In this document: positions 10,748 through 22,672 of the stretch, in pieces
How positions within the stretch are numbered: position 1 is the first letter of the stretch
Layout: every line of letters begins with the position of its first letter
NCBI GenBank assembly: GCA_027946365.1
Contig: JAPEUQ010000019.1
Location: 310,001-374,000, forward strand
Direction of reading: 5' to 3'
DNA from: Kalmusia sp. IMI 367209
Taxonomy: Eukaryota > Ascomycota > Dothideomycetes > Pleosporales > Didymosphaeriaceae
Length of the DNA: 64,000 nt
The notes under the pieces: generated by a model
The model's database searches: none
Told to the model about the DNA's origin: nothing
What the model saw: the letters and a program-made list of their open reading frames with translations, nothing else
Translations under genes and position numbers: made by a program

Positions 10748-13126
10748 ATGGCCCTTCAAACGCCCGGCACGCCGCGACGGCTGGGTCCGCCGCGTCCTTC
10801 TCTCGCGAACGTCGCTTCTTCACCCAACTTATCACTCGCACAGAGCACCGCTGTCGCACGGAAAGCGTCCCTGAATGCACTCGTTGGCAAACCCACCACC
10901 CCCACCAGCAAAATGGGCGCCGACGGTCGCGAACTCGAGATAGGCGACCTAGTCGATGTTCCTGGATCCATGACCGGCGTCGTCAAGTTTATCGGAAGTG
11001 TGCGCAACAAGCCTGGTGTTTTCGCTGGCGTCGAACTCAGCAGACAATTTGCTACACGCGGGAAAAACGACGGCGACGTTGAAGGGTAGGCTGGATCTTT
11101 GCAAACTGTCACAAGGCTATACTCACAAGTCTACAGCACACGATATTTTAACACATCCGTTCCCGGGGCTGGTATCTTCCTGCCAGTCCATCGCGCGAAG
11201 AAGCGATCATCTCCCGGGTCAGACCTCCCCCCCACACCCACAACGCCTTCGTACGGCAGCAAATTTAGCTCCTCGACACGCGAGAGGCCAAATTTCAGCC
11301 CCGACACTCCTTCGATACCCAAATTCTCCCAGTCCGTCGGCCCTGGTGCCCGCGCGCCAAGTCCGCAATTCAAACCGCAAAGCAGACCATCGCTGCCACG
11401 ACCCGAGTCGCCATTTCGCAAGCAGCCTACTCTTGCGCCTACACCTAGCAGAAATGGCTCTATTACACCAGCAGGCTTCTCAAAGAGTGCCATCGGCCCG
11501 CCGCGCTTCAACAGTCCCGGCCCTAGAACTGCTGCTTTCCAGAAACCGCGAACGCCAGGCCCGCCTCGGCCATATTCGCGCAATAACTCGCGTCTGGGGC
11601 AGCATGATACAATCGACGAGGACATGGAGACCACACCAACGGGGCATAGTCGAGTTAGCAACGATTCGATGGTGAGCATGAAGGGGCGAAGGCCAGGGTC
11701 AAATCAATCCGACGATGAAGTACAGCGCCTTAACAAACTCCTTGAAGAGCGCGACAAGCAACTAAAAGAACAAGCGGCATCTTTATCCGAAATGGAAGCT
11801 GGGCTAGCAGAGATTCAGAGCATGTTACCGGAGGATGGCATGAGTTTCGGGTCGTCGAGGAGCAATGCCGACGAATCTAATGATGTAGCGCAACTGAGAG
11901 CGCTGCTCCGCGAGAAGAACGAGAAGATCGCAATGCTTACGGCCGAGTTCGATGCCCATCGTGCGGATTTCCGGAGCACTATTGATACTCTGGAGCTAGC
12001 TAGTACCGAGACCGAACGCGTATACGAGCGAAAGGTGGAGGAGCTGCAAGAAGAACTTCGGGAGTTGCAATCAAGAGGCGAAGATGTGGAAAGCGTAGCG
12101 AGACAACTGAAGCAGCTTGAAGAATTAGTACAGGAGCTTGAGGAGGGACTAGAAGATGCTAGGAGGGGCGAAGCTGAGGCTCGAGGGGAGGTCGAATTTC
12201 TACGAGGCGAAGTAGAACGCGGCCGATCGGAGCTACGACGAGAACGCGAAAAAGCCGCAGCAGCTTTGAAGGGCGCGGGCGCAATGGTAGACGGACCTGC
12301 TAGCCCTGGAGCGCGAGAAGTGGAGCAGCGAGACGATGAAATCCGTGGCCTCAAGGCCATCATTCATTCATTGAGCTCTGGTCCAGCCGAAGAGCATGGT
12401 CGTTCCCCTCTATCACGTCAAGGGTCATCGGTCAACCCTGAGGAACTACGAAGCGTCAGTGCAAAAGCAGAGCGCTTGGAACGTGAGAAAGAGGAGCTTC
12501 GTGGGCTTGTCGAACGCAAAGCCTTCAGAGAGGAAGAGCTAGAGCGTGAAGTCGAGCGATTGAAGAACCAGCTCGGTGCCGCTACACAGCGCGAGAGCGT
12601 CGTCAGCAACGGCGTCTCAGAGCATACAGCAACAGCAGAGAAACGCTCATCCGGGCGAGACTCCAAAGGGACCGTAGTGAGCTGGAAGGGCTCCCCACAA
12701 GCCGCCCGCCGCGAAGCTCCGCCAGCTCTCGAACCCATGACTGAATCCGCCGACGGTCACTCTTCCGCCGATGGCAGTGTCCTCTGGTGCGAGATCTGTG
12801 AAACAGGCGGCCACGATATCCTCAACTGCTCCGCCATGGGCGGCGGTGAACCTCTTAAGCAAGCCAGCAGTACCCGCAACGGCAAAGATGCCGTCATCGA
12901 AGGGCTCCGGGGCCTCTCTGTGTCTTCAGATCGACCACGTCCCTCGGCCGTCACGCCAACGAAGTCTTCAGGAAACGCGCCGACTGCGCCTCTGCCTCCG
13001 CCTGTGTTCAATGCCGGGCTTGTGCCTCCAAAGGGCGACTCTGTACCTGATCCTGATAAGTGGTGTGCTCTCTGCGAGAGCGAAGGTCACGATGTTACGG
13101 CTTGTCCCAATGAAGATGCGTTTTAG
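10748..13126 (+). CDS. BIK1: CLIP-170/Bik1-family microtubule plus-end protein
   Basis: Plus-end-tracking protein linking growing microtubules to dynein and cortex. Exons 10748-11085 and 11137-13126 (2,328 nt, 775 residues). N-terminal CAP-Gly domain at about residues 57-130, interrupted by the 51-nt intron: LVDVPGSMTGVVKFIG, KPGVFAGVELS, then TRYFNTSVPGAGIFLPVHR. A Pro/Ser-rich region follows (130-310), then a long coiled coil (about 325-640, heptad-rich with Glu/Arg). Two zinc knuckles end the protein: CEICETGGHDILNC and CALCESEGHDVTAC, both C-x2-C-x4-H-x4-C. Domain order matches fungal CLIP-170. The usual EEY/F-like acidic end is replaced by NEDAF, which still ends in an aromatic residue. 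Confidence 0.93.
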
Positions 13127-13924
13127 GGTGCGCTCTGTGGGAATTGCGGTCGTTGTTTTGCATGATATCCATGATTGTTTGAGATCTGTTCGGAGGGGTA
13201 TATACAACCTAATAATGCTATTCTTCATCTTCCAAACCACACTCGTTTCGAGGACGAACCTCTAATGTGTCTGAACCGTATCTCGACTATACTGCTGGTA
13301 GCTAGGATTTCTTACCTTCATGAAGAGCAGTTCCAATGCTTCGATTGTAGAACGACGTCTGTTCCACGACGTATCCTGGCGTGTCGCGACTCGTTCTACA
13401 TTATGTCTCCAGCGTTGTCTCGGTGCTCTATCATCGATGTATTTGCCATCAAATCCATAATCAGCAACGAAGAAACAAAGCACGCACTCATGATTCATAG
13501 ATATGTCTCACCGCGAACGACACGGCGAGACGTAATATTAATAACAATATACAACATGGCCAACAACATCGAACAACAACGACAACAAAGCATCTAGGTA
13601 TCCAACAAGATCGAACACGCTCCAAACTCAAAGACGGGGGCGGACCAGAGATATGAAATCCGCACGACGCTTTTTACGCGCACCAAGAAAACTCGTAAAC
13701 AACATCAAGACATGAACACAAACGCCACCAACATGCAGTAAAATCCCAAACCCAAACCCGCGATGCGTCCCAGCCCTCAGCGGCGGTCAACGGCCATCGA
13801 TCCATCCCGTCCATCCATCCATCCGTGCGTACACACGTAGAACCGTTCCAAAACGCCCAAACCGATAGGAAGAAAAGTATACCGACACGAAGAAGGAAAG
13901 TGGTAAAAAGAGTATAGAACCAAG
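13127..13924. other. Convergent intergenic region
   Basis: Between the 3' ends of the CLIP-170 gene and the zinc-finger gene. Contains (CAA)n-like simple sequence near 13,557-13,592 and (CCAT)n near 13,808-13,823. Likely 3' UTRs; no gene found. Confidence 0.4.
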
Positions 13925-15846
13925 CTAGGTTCTATACGCGTCGAATTCAAAGTCGTTCATAGAGATGTCACTTGTCGGTGCTTGAGCCTGGGCCGCATAC
14001 ATGATGGTCTGATTATACAAGGCAGCGTCCGACTCGTTCAAGCTACTGCACATAGCATAGTCGACATACTGGTTAGGGTCCATGGACACGGACATCGACG
14101 CATCGGTCGCCGACTGCGTGGCGAGAGGCGGATAGGCGAGGTCGGCGTCGTACGAAGCGTCGAAGCTGTCCATCTCGGCGGCGCTGTCCGAGGCGCTCTC
14201 GGGCGACTGCGACGCGGTGGATTTGCTCCTCATCTTATTCTCGACCTCGATCTCGCGGATCCAGTGCTGCTTGAGGTAGTCCATGGGCGGGTCGTCGCCG
14301 CCGCCGATGCCGCCGCGCTTCTCGTCATTTTTGCCTTTGCGCCCACGCTTGCGGGGGTGAAAGTGCGCGCGGCGCAGGTGTGCGGCCGCGTTGTAGTACG
14401 CGCCGTATACCTTCTCGTTGCGGCAGTGCTTGCAGCCGTTGAGGAACTTCTTGTTGAAAGCAGGGGCCACGCAGATATACCCTTTTCTTACGGCGGTGTG
14501 TGCGCGCGCGACATGGCGCTCGAGCTCGTGTGTGCCACGGAAGCCCTCGGGCCGCTCGCTACAGTGCGGGCACAGGATCTTGGGATGCTGCGGGCGGACG
14601 TAGGGCGTTTTACTGATGACGCCGACGTGCTTGGACGAGCCGTCTTCAGACTGAATCCGCATCATTCTAGCATTGGAAGATGCAGACTTGGTCTGGGGGT
14701 TGCTGGGGATGGCCTTTGGGGCGATCCTGCAGCGGCCGGCTTGCGCATTGATTTCGCGCTCGCGGCGGACGTGGCGGGAGCGCAGCGAGGACGCCGAAGC
14801 GCTGCTCGCGTCGCTCTCGCTCGACGTTGATGCCGACCTCCTCATATCCTCCACCAGGCACGGCGTCTCGTTTTCTGAAGAAGCAAGTGCGGAGGCACTT
14901 GCGGAAGAAACAGGTGTAGTTGAAAGAAAAGCAGTTTCACTGGGCAGACCAGTGAAACCTGAAGTAGCAAGGAAATGAGGAGTATCAGCGAAAGAGCTGA
15001 TATTCTTCGAAACAACATTGACATCAGAAGCAGGAAAAGAAAAAGAACCATCTTCAGAGATGATTGGGTACATGGTAGAAGAATCAGACTGAACACGCAA
15101 CATGTCAACGAAATGAGGATTGAAGCTGCTCTGACGGCTCATTGAGTTACTTGATAGAGTAACGGGCGTCATGAGAGCAGTTGATGGCGTGCTGGGTGAC
15201 CTAGGGTCGTCCAACGACGGTATCCACTGGTCGTTTGGTGTCAGTTGCACGTGTAATTGAGACTGGCTGTGGGATTGTGAAAGGGGGAGTTGGGGAGAGC
15301 CCGAAGACTCGATGAAGTTGATGTAGTCGCTTGGTGAGTACTCAACCATGCTGTCACTGGAGAAGGCCGTCTCTTCGATAGGCTGCAGAAGTGGCTGTCT
15401 TCGCATTGCTGCTGATTCAGAGTAGACAGTGTAGGCATTGGATGATTCATCAAACGGTTGTTGCCAGCCAGGCAACGTCGAGCTGGATCGTTGTAAGTTG
15501 TTATCGCTCGAGATGGACATTGACTGCTCCATAGCTTGGGTGGCAGGCGCAGACTGAACGCGGCCCATGGGCCCAAAGTTGGTCTAGCGATTGTCAGACA
15601 AGTCGGTGTGTACAGAGATGAAGTTCATACGTTTAATTGTGTTATGCTGACAGCTTGATTTGACATGGATCGAGGTACCTCGTGTGCGTGCGATGGGTGA
15701 TGGGGGCTGGGGGTGTTACTGCTGGGCAGGTTCCCGACGGTCTGCAGCCAGAGTTGCTGGCGCTCTTGCTCTGGCAGATTGGAGTACCTGTTGCAGAACT
15801 CGTGCTTGAGCTGCTCGAGGATGCTACTCGAGAGGGCCGTAGCCAT
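13925..15846 (-). CDS. Zinc-finger (C2H2-like) putative transcription factor
   Basis: Fungal nuclear protein of unknown target. Exons 15846-15631 and 15583-13925 (1,875 nt, 624 residues) with a 47-nt GT-AG intron. The first exon has a helical leader (LEQLKHEFCNRYSNLPEQER), followed by a long Ser/Gln/Pro-rich low-complexity region. The conserved part, about residues 390-510, carries ILCPHCSERPEGFRGTHELE, RHVARAH, a second Cys/His set (GYICVAP..GCKHCRNEKVYG, AAHLRRAHFHP) and a basic patch RKRGRKGK. This is the arrangement of a group of Pezizomycotina zinc-finger proteins. The C-terminal acidic Ser/Asp-rich end could be an activation domain. An in-frame ATG at 15891 is an alternative start. Confidence 0.82.
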
Positions 15847-16923
15847 GACGACGGGTGGGAGGCGTGGTACGGTGTGGTGTTGGGCGTGCAAGGCGACGAA
15901 GCAAAACGACGACGGCGATGATCAGCGACGCTCACAGTCTGTGCAGAGTGGTAGAGTAGAGTGCAATGTGTTTCGATGGCAGCAGTCAACGCGAATGGGG
16001 AGGGTGCACAATAGCGAGGCGGGCAGAAAATGAGGAAGCGGGTGTGGAGGATGGGGCAGGGTGGGCTTTTAGACGAGGTCGATCCGCCTTCGATGCGCTG
16101 GCTCGTGTCGGAGGGCGTCTGAGGAGCGCCCCGGAAAGCGGGTCACTCTGGCGGGTGCGAAGAGGGCCACGGCCAAGAAAAGCCCAGGCCGAACAGGGCA
16201 ACTCACGCTGCGATCCCTCGTCTCTTCGTCAGGGGTGCCATTGGACGAAACGTCGCCAGCGCGACGCAATTCGTCGCCTCGCATTGCAAGCAGAAGGGAT
16301 CGACCCTCTCGCGTGTCTTCACCACCTCGTCTCCTGCGCGCCGATGCTTCGGGCAGCTCCTACCATCATCGTGGCACACATCCTCGTTCTCTGCATGTCG
16401 CCGGCCAGTCTCGCCCAGCCATTGAGCGCACGCTGACAAGGCAGAGACGAAGCACCGCGCCCCCAAAGGGCAACATAATCGCACATTCACACAACGCCCT
16501 GTCGCGAGCCATCGATCCAATAACACCCCTGTCCACACCATCTGGTCACCGGAAGCCTACGCCAGCGTCAACTGCGGCGCTGTTCACGACATGCTCTCGC
16601 CGGTGGGTGACGTAGAAAACGGGTACCCGTGATTATCTCCTGCATTCTCTTTGCACAAAACGAATGAAAGGCTTTCATAAAAACCAACATGTCCTGTGTA
16701 CTCATCACTCACACCCATGACCCTTGCTCAACCGATCAAGGTCTTCCGATGAGATCGTCACGCACAGGCCTCTCACTACTTCAACAACATGCCATTTGTC
16801 TTCGTATCCTCAATTTCCCATTTCGAGCTATTTTAGAGCCGCCGTTTTGGAACTACTCTGCTCAACGCGTGGGCGAAAACGTTGTTCTCAGGGCGTTTCC
16901 CCGTAGCCAATACCTTGTCCATC
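15847..16923. other. Intergenic region / probable long 5' leader
   Basis: GC-rich DNA upstream of the zinc-finger gene, becoming AT-richer toward 16,620-16,920, the 3' flank of the next gene. Only scattered short frames. Length would fit a long 5' UTR, common for fungal regulators, but no transcript evidence exists here. Confidence 0.35.
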
Positions 16924-18264
16924 TCAAAGAATAGATCGACTGGATTTCAAGAACTGTCGCAGTCCAGATTTCTGGCGGCTTGGTGATCCAGGTGATGACG
17001 GTGATTCGTCCTCGTCTCGCGATGCCTTTTTTGACCGGAAGAGGGAACCGGTACTCAAGGGCAACGTTAGAGGTGGAGGCGCAGCTTTTCGTAGACTTCG
17101 CAGGCCTGAGATTGGACGACCCGATCTCCTCTTCGGCACCCAGTACCTGTCCAGACATGCCTCCGACGCCTCCTCTGCGACCCCGAGCGCCTGAAAGTAC
17201 ATTACGATGCCCTCCAACGCCACCAAGTCGGAGAATCGTTTGGCCTCTGGTATGGTTCCATCATCAAACCGCTCCATTATAGCGATGGACCCTCGTCGAG
17301 GTGTCCAAGTAATCTTCTCCTCAAGCTCGATCGGTCCTGGTATGTAGACTGGTCTCTCAGTTGGCTTACGAGTGACGTCCAGGGCCATCGATTTCCTCAT
17401 TTTGAGGCGTTCCACATCCGGACTTAAGGGCAAAGCATGTTGTTTTGCTTTTGGTAAGGGCGTGGAGCCTCTTATCGAACTCTTCCCTGATTCGTCGGTG
17501 CGCATACCATACAACTCTGTGGGTGTGTTGACGAGCGATGACGGTGGCGTAGGCAAGCCCCTCGGCTTGAAGTCCTCCAAACCAATCTTTAGCGACTCCA
17601 TCTGCTTTGAGTCCAAGGTCTCTCTTATCCTTGCCTTGTCTGAGAGAAACCGTCTATTGTCCTGCACTTCGGAGAGCAGCTGAAATTTCCTAGGAGGTGG
17701 TGACATCCTCCAGACATGAGTCTTTGGTTTCAGTCCCACCATACCGACCGAATTCCTACTCATTCTCCGTCGACCAATAAGTGAACTCGACGCGGGCATT
17801 TCGAGTTGCGATGGCTTTTTCTTAGCTGTGACGAGCGGTGACGTTGGGATCTTCGAAGGCCTGCGTCGGTGCCGGCTTCCCAACGTCGAAAAAGACTGCG
17901 CTGTCCTTACGCTGACAGCTCGTCTTGGAAGCTGCGGCTTTTCTCTTGGATATAATTGTAATCTCCCAGGAGGTGCAGTCTGAGCACTGCGCCTCAACTT
18001 CGGTCGTGAGGTCCCGATCGCCGGTGTAGTCAAGGCTTCACTACTCTGTCGCAGCCGCTGTCGACCCGGGAATGAAGATTTCCCTGGGGATTCGATGACA
18101 ATTGTTGAACTCGTTGGTCTAGGTGTTGAGCTACTCCCTTCCCCATCACCAAATACCAGTTCTCGTAGGCCCTCCGTCACATTGATTTCCGTTATTCGCC
18201 TGCTGCCCAAGCTGGGAGGTATCTCTGTGGGCAGAGTCTCTTTTCCTCGGCTTCGTTCGGTCAT
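16924..18264 (-). CDS. Uncharacterised Ser/Arg-rich fungal protein
   Basis: Single-exon frame of 446 residues from the chosen start (MTERSRGKETLPTEI); the frame stays open to 18411, where an intron-like donor (GGTAAC) suggests the upstream part is leader. I recognise no domain. The first 230 residues are basic and Ser/Pro/Arg-rich, apparently disordered. The C-terminal half contains a more ordered segment (ITWTPRRGSIAIMERFDDGT, then a helix-like EAKRFSDLVALEGIVMYFQALG) that may be the conserved core, ending in a basic tail. Codon use resembles neighbouring genes, supporting it as real. No function proposed. Confidence 0.6.
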   Translation of the reverse strand: MTERSRGKETLPTEIPPSLGSRRITEINVTEGLRELVFGDGEGSSSTPRPTSSTIVIESPGKSSFPGRQRLRQSSEALTTPAIGTSRPKLRRSAQTAPPGRLQLYPREKPQLPRRAVSVRTAQSFSTLGSRHRRRPSKIPTSPLVTAKKKPSQLEMPASSSLIGRRRMSRNSVGMVGLKPKTHVWRMSPPPRKFQLLSEVQDNRRFLSDKARIRETLDSKQMESLKIGLEDFKPRGLPTPPSSLVNTPTELYGMRTDESGKSSIRGSTPLPKAKQHALPLSPDVERLKMRKSMALDVTRKPTERPVYIPGPIELEEKITWTPRRGSIAIMERFDDGTIPEAKRFSDLVALEGIVMYFQALGVAEEASEACLDRYWVPKRRSGRPISGLRSLRKAAPPPLTLPLSTGSLFRSKKASRDEDESPSSPGSPSRQKSGLRQFLKSSRSIL

Positions 18265-19283
18265 TTCAACTAGTATACTATCGTAGGTAATAGATTGGTG
18301 TAAAGTAGAAGATGAAAAAGGTGCATGTTGTGTTACCTTGTTTTTATCTCTTGTATCGCAATACTCTAAGAAACGCCTTGACCCAGGTGGTTGGAACAAA
18401 GAAACTCCCACTTATCATCATCGCCACGTACTTCTGACTAGTTAGCGACCTTATCGTCAAGCGCGTTTCTCTAGGGTACACCTTCGAATCCCAGATTATC
18501 TACAGCACCGTTCGCAGCAAAGGTGTTCGGTTTATTACTTCACTTACTGTAGTATATCCCACAGTACTAGCATCATAGCCCACAAAAGACCAATTAGGTA
18601 AGATCCATGATTTCACCCCGTACTATCATGTCAGTATTCGCCTCGAACGGATATGTCGCGTGATAGCATACGTGCGATCGTTTAGTAAATGACATGTCCT
18701 GCAGTGCCAAGCATCATGCAACCACAATCAGATTAGCACGGTGACATGACCATTGCACGTAGAAGAACATTGGAAGCTTATGTATCGGTTTTTGCAATAT
18801 AATAGGCCTTCTGTGTACCCGATAATGTGGACCGAAATCAGGTCCAGCTTACTACCAGCCCCTGCAGGAACAGAACTATCCTCAGCCTCAACAAAGTCTC
18901 CAATAAACTCTCAACTTGAAGCATTCCAACATTTCAAAGCAAAGGTTGCACTGCCGTACTGAGGTACATTCTGCGCGAAGCATGCCCCACTATTGCAACA
19001 GCTCGGGTAAGCGTCGTCATTCCTCTGCCCCGCGAGCTACCCCTCTCTGTACGATTTGAACGATTCTAAGCGCAATGCTCGCTTCCGATCATATTTTATC
19101 TCCAGGCTTGCACCGCCAATTAGCCTTCTCGTCGTGTGCAACGCCCGTAGGTGGGGTCGGGTGGCCTATTTGCAAAGATGCCGGGGGGTGGAGGGAGTCG
19201 GATGATCCTCAAAAGAGTATATATATGGAGGTTGAACCCCACTGGATCGTGTGACACATGGACTTTATGTTTTGGTATGCAAT
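18265..19283. other. Intergenic region
   Basis: About 1 kb between two divergent genes. Mixed composition, moderately AT-rich at 18,480-18,800. A TATA-like run lies at 19,218-19,226. No gene, tRNA or repeat that I can support. Confidence 0.4.
19218..19226 (+). promoter_or_regulatory. TATA-like element of the lactonase gene
   Basis: TATATATAT 58 bases upstream of the proposed first ATG (19284) of the lactonase gene. Spacing is appropriate for a fungal TATA box. Confidence 0.4.
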
Positions 19284-20493
19284 ATGACTACATCTGTCGA
19301 TCTGATAAATCAAGCTCCGGCTGTATGTCTCGTTTCCAGTTGCTAGGTAGGAGGAAGCTGACAATGTATAGGGGACTAAGCTATGGGTTCGATATGCCCT
19401 CCTGAATGTATGGCATATAACGATTAATACCACATATAGGTGCTTCACGTAGGCAATCTTGAGGCCGATGAAGGTTGGTTCAAGCGCGCTGTATATCTCA
19501 CCTCCTGCCTTTTGTTCATCAGTCGATTGATCCCATTCCTAAGAGCACCACGTCTACCCTCTCGAACAAGCACCCAGAGTCACTTCGTCGCAAATTAGTA
19601 ATGCTTTCTATCCTCATCGAGCATCCAACCGAAGGTCTTATCCTCTACGAAACAGGAGCCGGAGATGTAAACGCCCCTTCTCTCTTCCCCTTCATTCCAC
19701 ACACATGCACTGACTCAAACCACAGGACTATCCCGAACTCGTAGGATCCCCTATCAACGACATCTTCGCCCGTGTCGACCACGATAAATCTATGGAGCTC
19801 TCAGCGCAGATCAAAAAGACAGGGCACGACATCAAGGATGTAAAAGCCGTCATCATCGGGCATCTACACCTCGACCACGCAGGGGGTCTGGATCCCTTCC
19901 GCAACACAGGAATCCCGATGCGAGTATTCCCTTGATGCTATGCACATCACATGAGATCCTTACTAACGAGGGCTCAGCTACGTCCATGAACTGGAGCTCA
20001 AATACGCCTTTTACGCCGTCGCCACGAAGACCGACCTCGGCGTGTACCTCCCTCACTACCTTACCTTCGACTTGAACTGGGTGCCCTTCCACGGCTCATG
20101 TACGTAAAGACACCTGCTTCCCCAACGGTCGAAACTTCCGCAGCCGTACCACCCTTCCAAGACCCACTAACGCTTCCCAACACAGACTACGAAATCGCCC
20201 CTGGGGTCAACCTGCACCACTCCCCAGGCCACACCCCCGGCTTGACTATCATGCAGGTCAACCTCCGCGAAACCGGGACCTGGATCTTCACGAGCGATCA
20301 ATACCACGTCAAGGAGAATTACGAGGAGGATGTGCCGCAGGGATGGCTGGCGAGGGACCACGAGAGCTGGGTGAGGAGCCATCAGATGATCAAGGGGTTG
20401 GCAAGGAGGACGGGCGGAAAGGTGGTGCTGGGGCATTGTTGGGACACAGTGAGGGCTTTGGGGTTGGAGTTTGCGCCGAAAGCATATGTATAA
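19284..20493 (+). CDS. Metallo-beta-lactamase-fold lactonase (AHL-lactonase-like)
   Basis: Predicted di-zinc hydrolase similar to bacterial N-acyl-homoserine lactonases. Six exons: 19284-19322, 19440-19490, 19544-19666, 19726-19919, 19978-20099 and 20186-20493 (837 nt, 278 residues). Zinc motif HLHLDHAG (HxHxDH), later HHSPGHTPG (third His), FTSDQYH (bridging Asp) and GHCWD (last His) are all present. The segments VLHVGNLEADEGW, TLSNKHPESLRR and LILYETGAG match the lactonase subgroup. Intron 4 must use a GC donor (19920) to give IP|IYVHELEL; a GT donor two codons on breaks the frame. The first exon (MTTSVDLINQAPA) is inferred from frame and donor only. No signal peptide, so probably cytosolic; natural substrate unknown. 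Confidence 0.88.
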
Positions 20494-20749
20494 GGGTAAG
20501 GTGGGTTCTGGGGTCTTCGCATTGTCCGAATTCGTTGAATGTATTTGAATGTGTATTGCCATTACCCATTCTGATCCTTATGGATCTCTAGCACTGTGCG
20601 CGTACGATGAGCGTGTGTCATGTCGTGCATTTATCTAAGACGCTATGGTGGTTCATCGACCTCACGACCCTTTCATGTATGACTGCTGCTCGTGCAAGGC
20701 ACGTCGTTGTCATCCTTCCCAGCCTTCATTGTTACTATTCACCGTCCGT

Positions 20750-21488
20750 TCATCCGACCTGCTCCGCCTTCTTCTTCTTCTTGTCCTCAATCAATTCCAC
20801 GTTATCCTCCGGAATCTGCTTATAATTCTCTTCAATGTATTCCAGAATATCATCGCTCAGATCGCCCTGCACGGTAATCTCCTCACCACCGCCTGGTACC
20901 TTCGTCACACTACTTCCCGTCGCGAACTTCTTGCCGAAGTCTTTGGCGACCTTCTTGATATCTAGACCGAAGGCCTCAAGGCCCTGCACGGCGGTTACAT
21001 ATTTGCGCTTGTTACGTTCGATACGCTTAATGAGAACTTTAGACGACGCGCGGGTTTCGGCGTCCCGGGCTTCGGCGGCGGCGGCTTTGGCGGCTTTCTT
21101 TTGAGAGTCTTTTTCGGCGCGTTTTTGGGCTTCGATGGAGAGGGCGGAGAGATTTTGCTCGAGTGCTTCTGGGGGGGATCGTTAGACTTCATCTCGAAGA
21201 ATGTGTGAGAGCGTGTCGGCGTACCTTGCGAGTATAGCTTCTTGTGCAGATCTGGCTGGTTCTTCTCAAGCCATTCTTCGCATTTCTTGGTCGTACCGCC
21301 GAATTCGCAGTACTGGAGGGTCCGGTTAGGTTCTATTGACATGTATCGCGGCGCGGAGCCGTACCTACTTCGGGTGGCAGTGTGCAGACTAGAGAAGGTT
21401 AGCTGTCTGGGAGCATTGCTCAGATGGAGAGGTGGGGTTGCTTACCTCCGCAATAAAGGACGGTCCTTGGATATGACTCGGTCGCCAT
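20750..21488 (-). CDS. TMA22: Translation machinery-associated protein 22 (DENR homologue)
   Basis: Ribosome-binding protein which, with Tma20 (MCT-1), recycles post-termination 40S subunits. Four exons: 21488-21446, 21388-21369 (20 nt), 21312-21225 and 21168-20750, total 570 nt, 189 residues. The spliced N-terminus reads YCGVCTLPPEYCEFGGT, the conserved zinc-binding DENR start; the 20-nt second exon is needed to build it. A charged helix follows (KKAAKAAAAEARDAETRASS), then the SUI1 domain at about 95-180 with VLIKRIERNKRKYVT, KKVAKDFGKKFATGSSV and GGEEITVQGD. Lysine-rich C-terminus is typical. All introns are GT-AG. Confidence 0.95.
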
Positions 21489-22672
21489 GGCTCGCTGTGT
21501 TGACGAGAGTGCGGTGAGTCTGGTATGTGGTGTGGTGTGGCGTGACGCGGGTTTGTGTGTGTTGTGAAGAAGTGCACGCAGTGAACATTCATGGCGGGGC
21601 AGTGGTGGGGTACTGGGCAGGGATCTTCGAGAGCTCTCGCGTAGACTGATGAAGTACGCGGACGTATACCAAGCGCATCACTACATCCTTAATATATCAC
21701 GGCTTCTGATTCATAAGTATAATGAAACATACAATTGATACGTGTGGGACACTTCATTGAAACTTGAAGTTGTTGACCCATCTAGCAAGTTCTATGAACA
21801 GGTTTGATGACGAGACGTCCATCTGTTGTGCAACGGGAACCCTGCCCGCAATATCAGCACACTTCACGGCATCGCTATAATATAGGAGGATACAATGGGC
21901 GCCTTATGTCATGATTGCTTCTGCTGTGTCGAGATGGAATAGTCCGAGCCGTTGCTTGCGCGGCGTGATGAGAGGACCCCCTCCCCACCAAAACCCTCGA
22001 AGCATTTCGCGCAGGCATAATGGAAGAAGTCCTGGAGCTTGCGTCTCACCGCAACAAAGCGAGATAGCGTGGCACCATGCTTCGGAAGGGCACTCCCATA
22101 TAAATCTTGAGAGAAGACGTAACAGCCTGAAGGTTGCCTAGCGAATGCCTCGTTGCCTGAATGCTCAAATATACATATGTGCGCTCGTTTGTTTCTGGAT
22201 GCGACTTCCAATATCGAGGTACAGATACTCGAGGCGACGGGACAAAGTCGAGGTATTATAAATATCTATAAAGGCGGTTGTGACAGCACGCCCATTCAAC
22301 AGTCACGGGATTGACCGGCGCCGTTAGCGCGGCTTGCGGCTCTGTTCCGGGCGATATAAAACGGCCCTTGGCTCACGTGGTCTGTGATCCGCAGTCGCGA
22401 CCCGCAAGCCTGCGCGCTCTCGCCTTTATCTACCAAATCTTTCCCAACCTAAGTTGCGCACAACGAAGTCACCCTCACTCCGCAGCACTTACTGCGTCAA
22501 CTCAGAGAAACATACCGACACGCCAGAATCTACTACCGCACACGCCTTTCTGCCATTCTTCTGGTGGGTATTCCTACGGACCATGCAGCAAAATTAGTAC
22601 TTACCCTCGATTAGCTTCACGCAGCTTCCCGCATCTTTATACGCTCGCTCTAGCATCCAGCTTCAAGTCACT
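21489..22672. other. Divergent intergenic region
   Basis: Between TMA22 (-) and the Mex67-like gene (+). The middle (about 21,660-22,280) is AT-richer. A minus-strand frame at 21909-22211 has no recognisable domain. A TATA box lies at 22,355. Downstream of it the sequence is C/T-rich, as in fungal 5' leaders. Confidence 0.4.
22355..22361 (+). promoter_or_regulatory. TATA-like element upstream of the Mex67-like gene
   Basis: TATAAAA in a GC-rich setting, 318 bases upstream of the ATG at 22673, followed by a C/T-rich stretch. This would imply a 5' leader of about 280 nt. Confidence 0.3.

Noticed and set aside
13982..14830. 282-codon plus-strand frame
   Set aside because: Antisense shadow of the zinc-finger protein.
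21909..22211. 100-codon minus-strand frame
   Set aside because: No domain, no conserved look, lies in a divergent promoter region.
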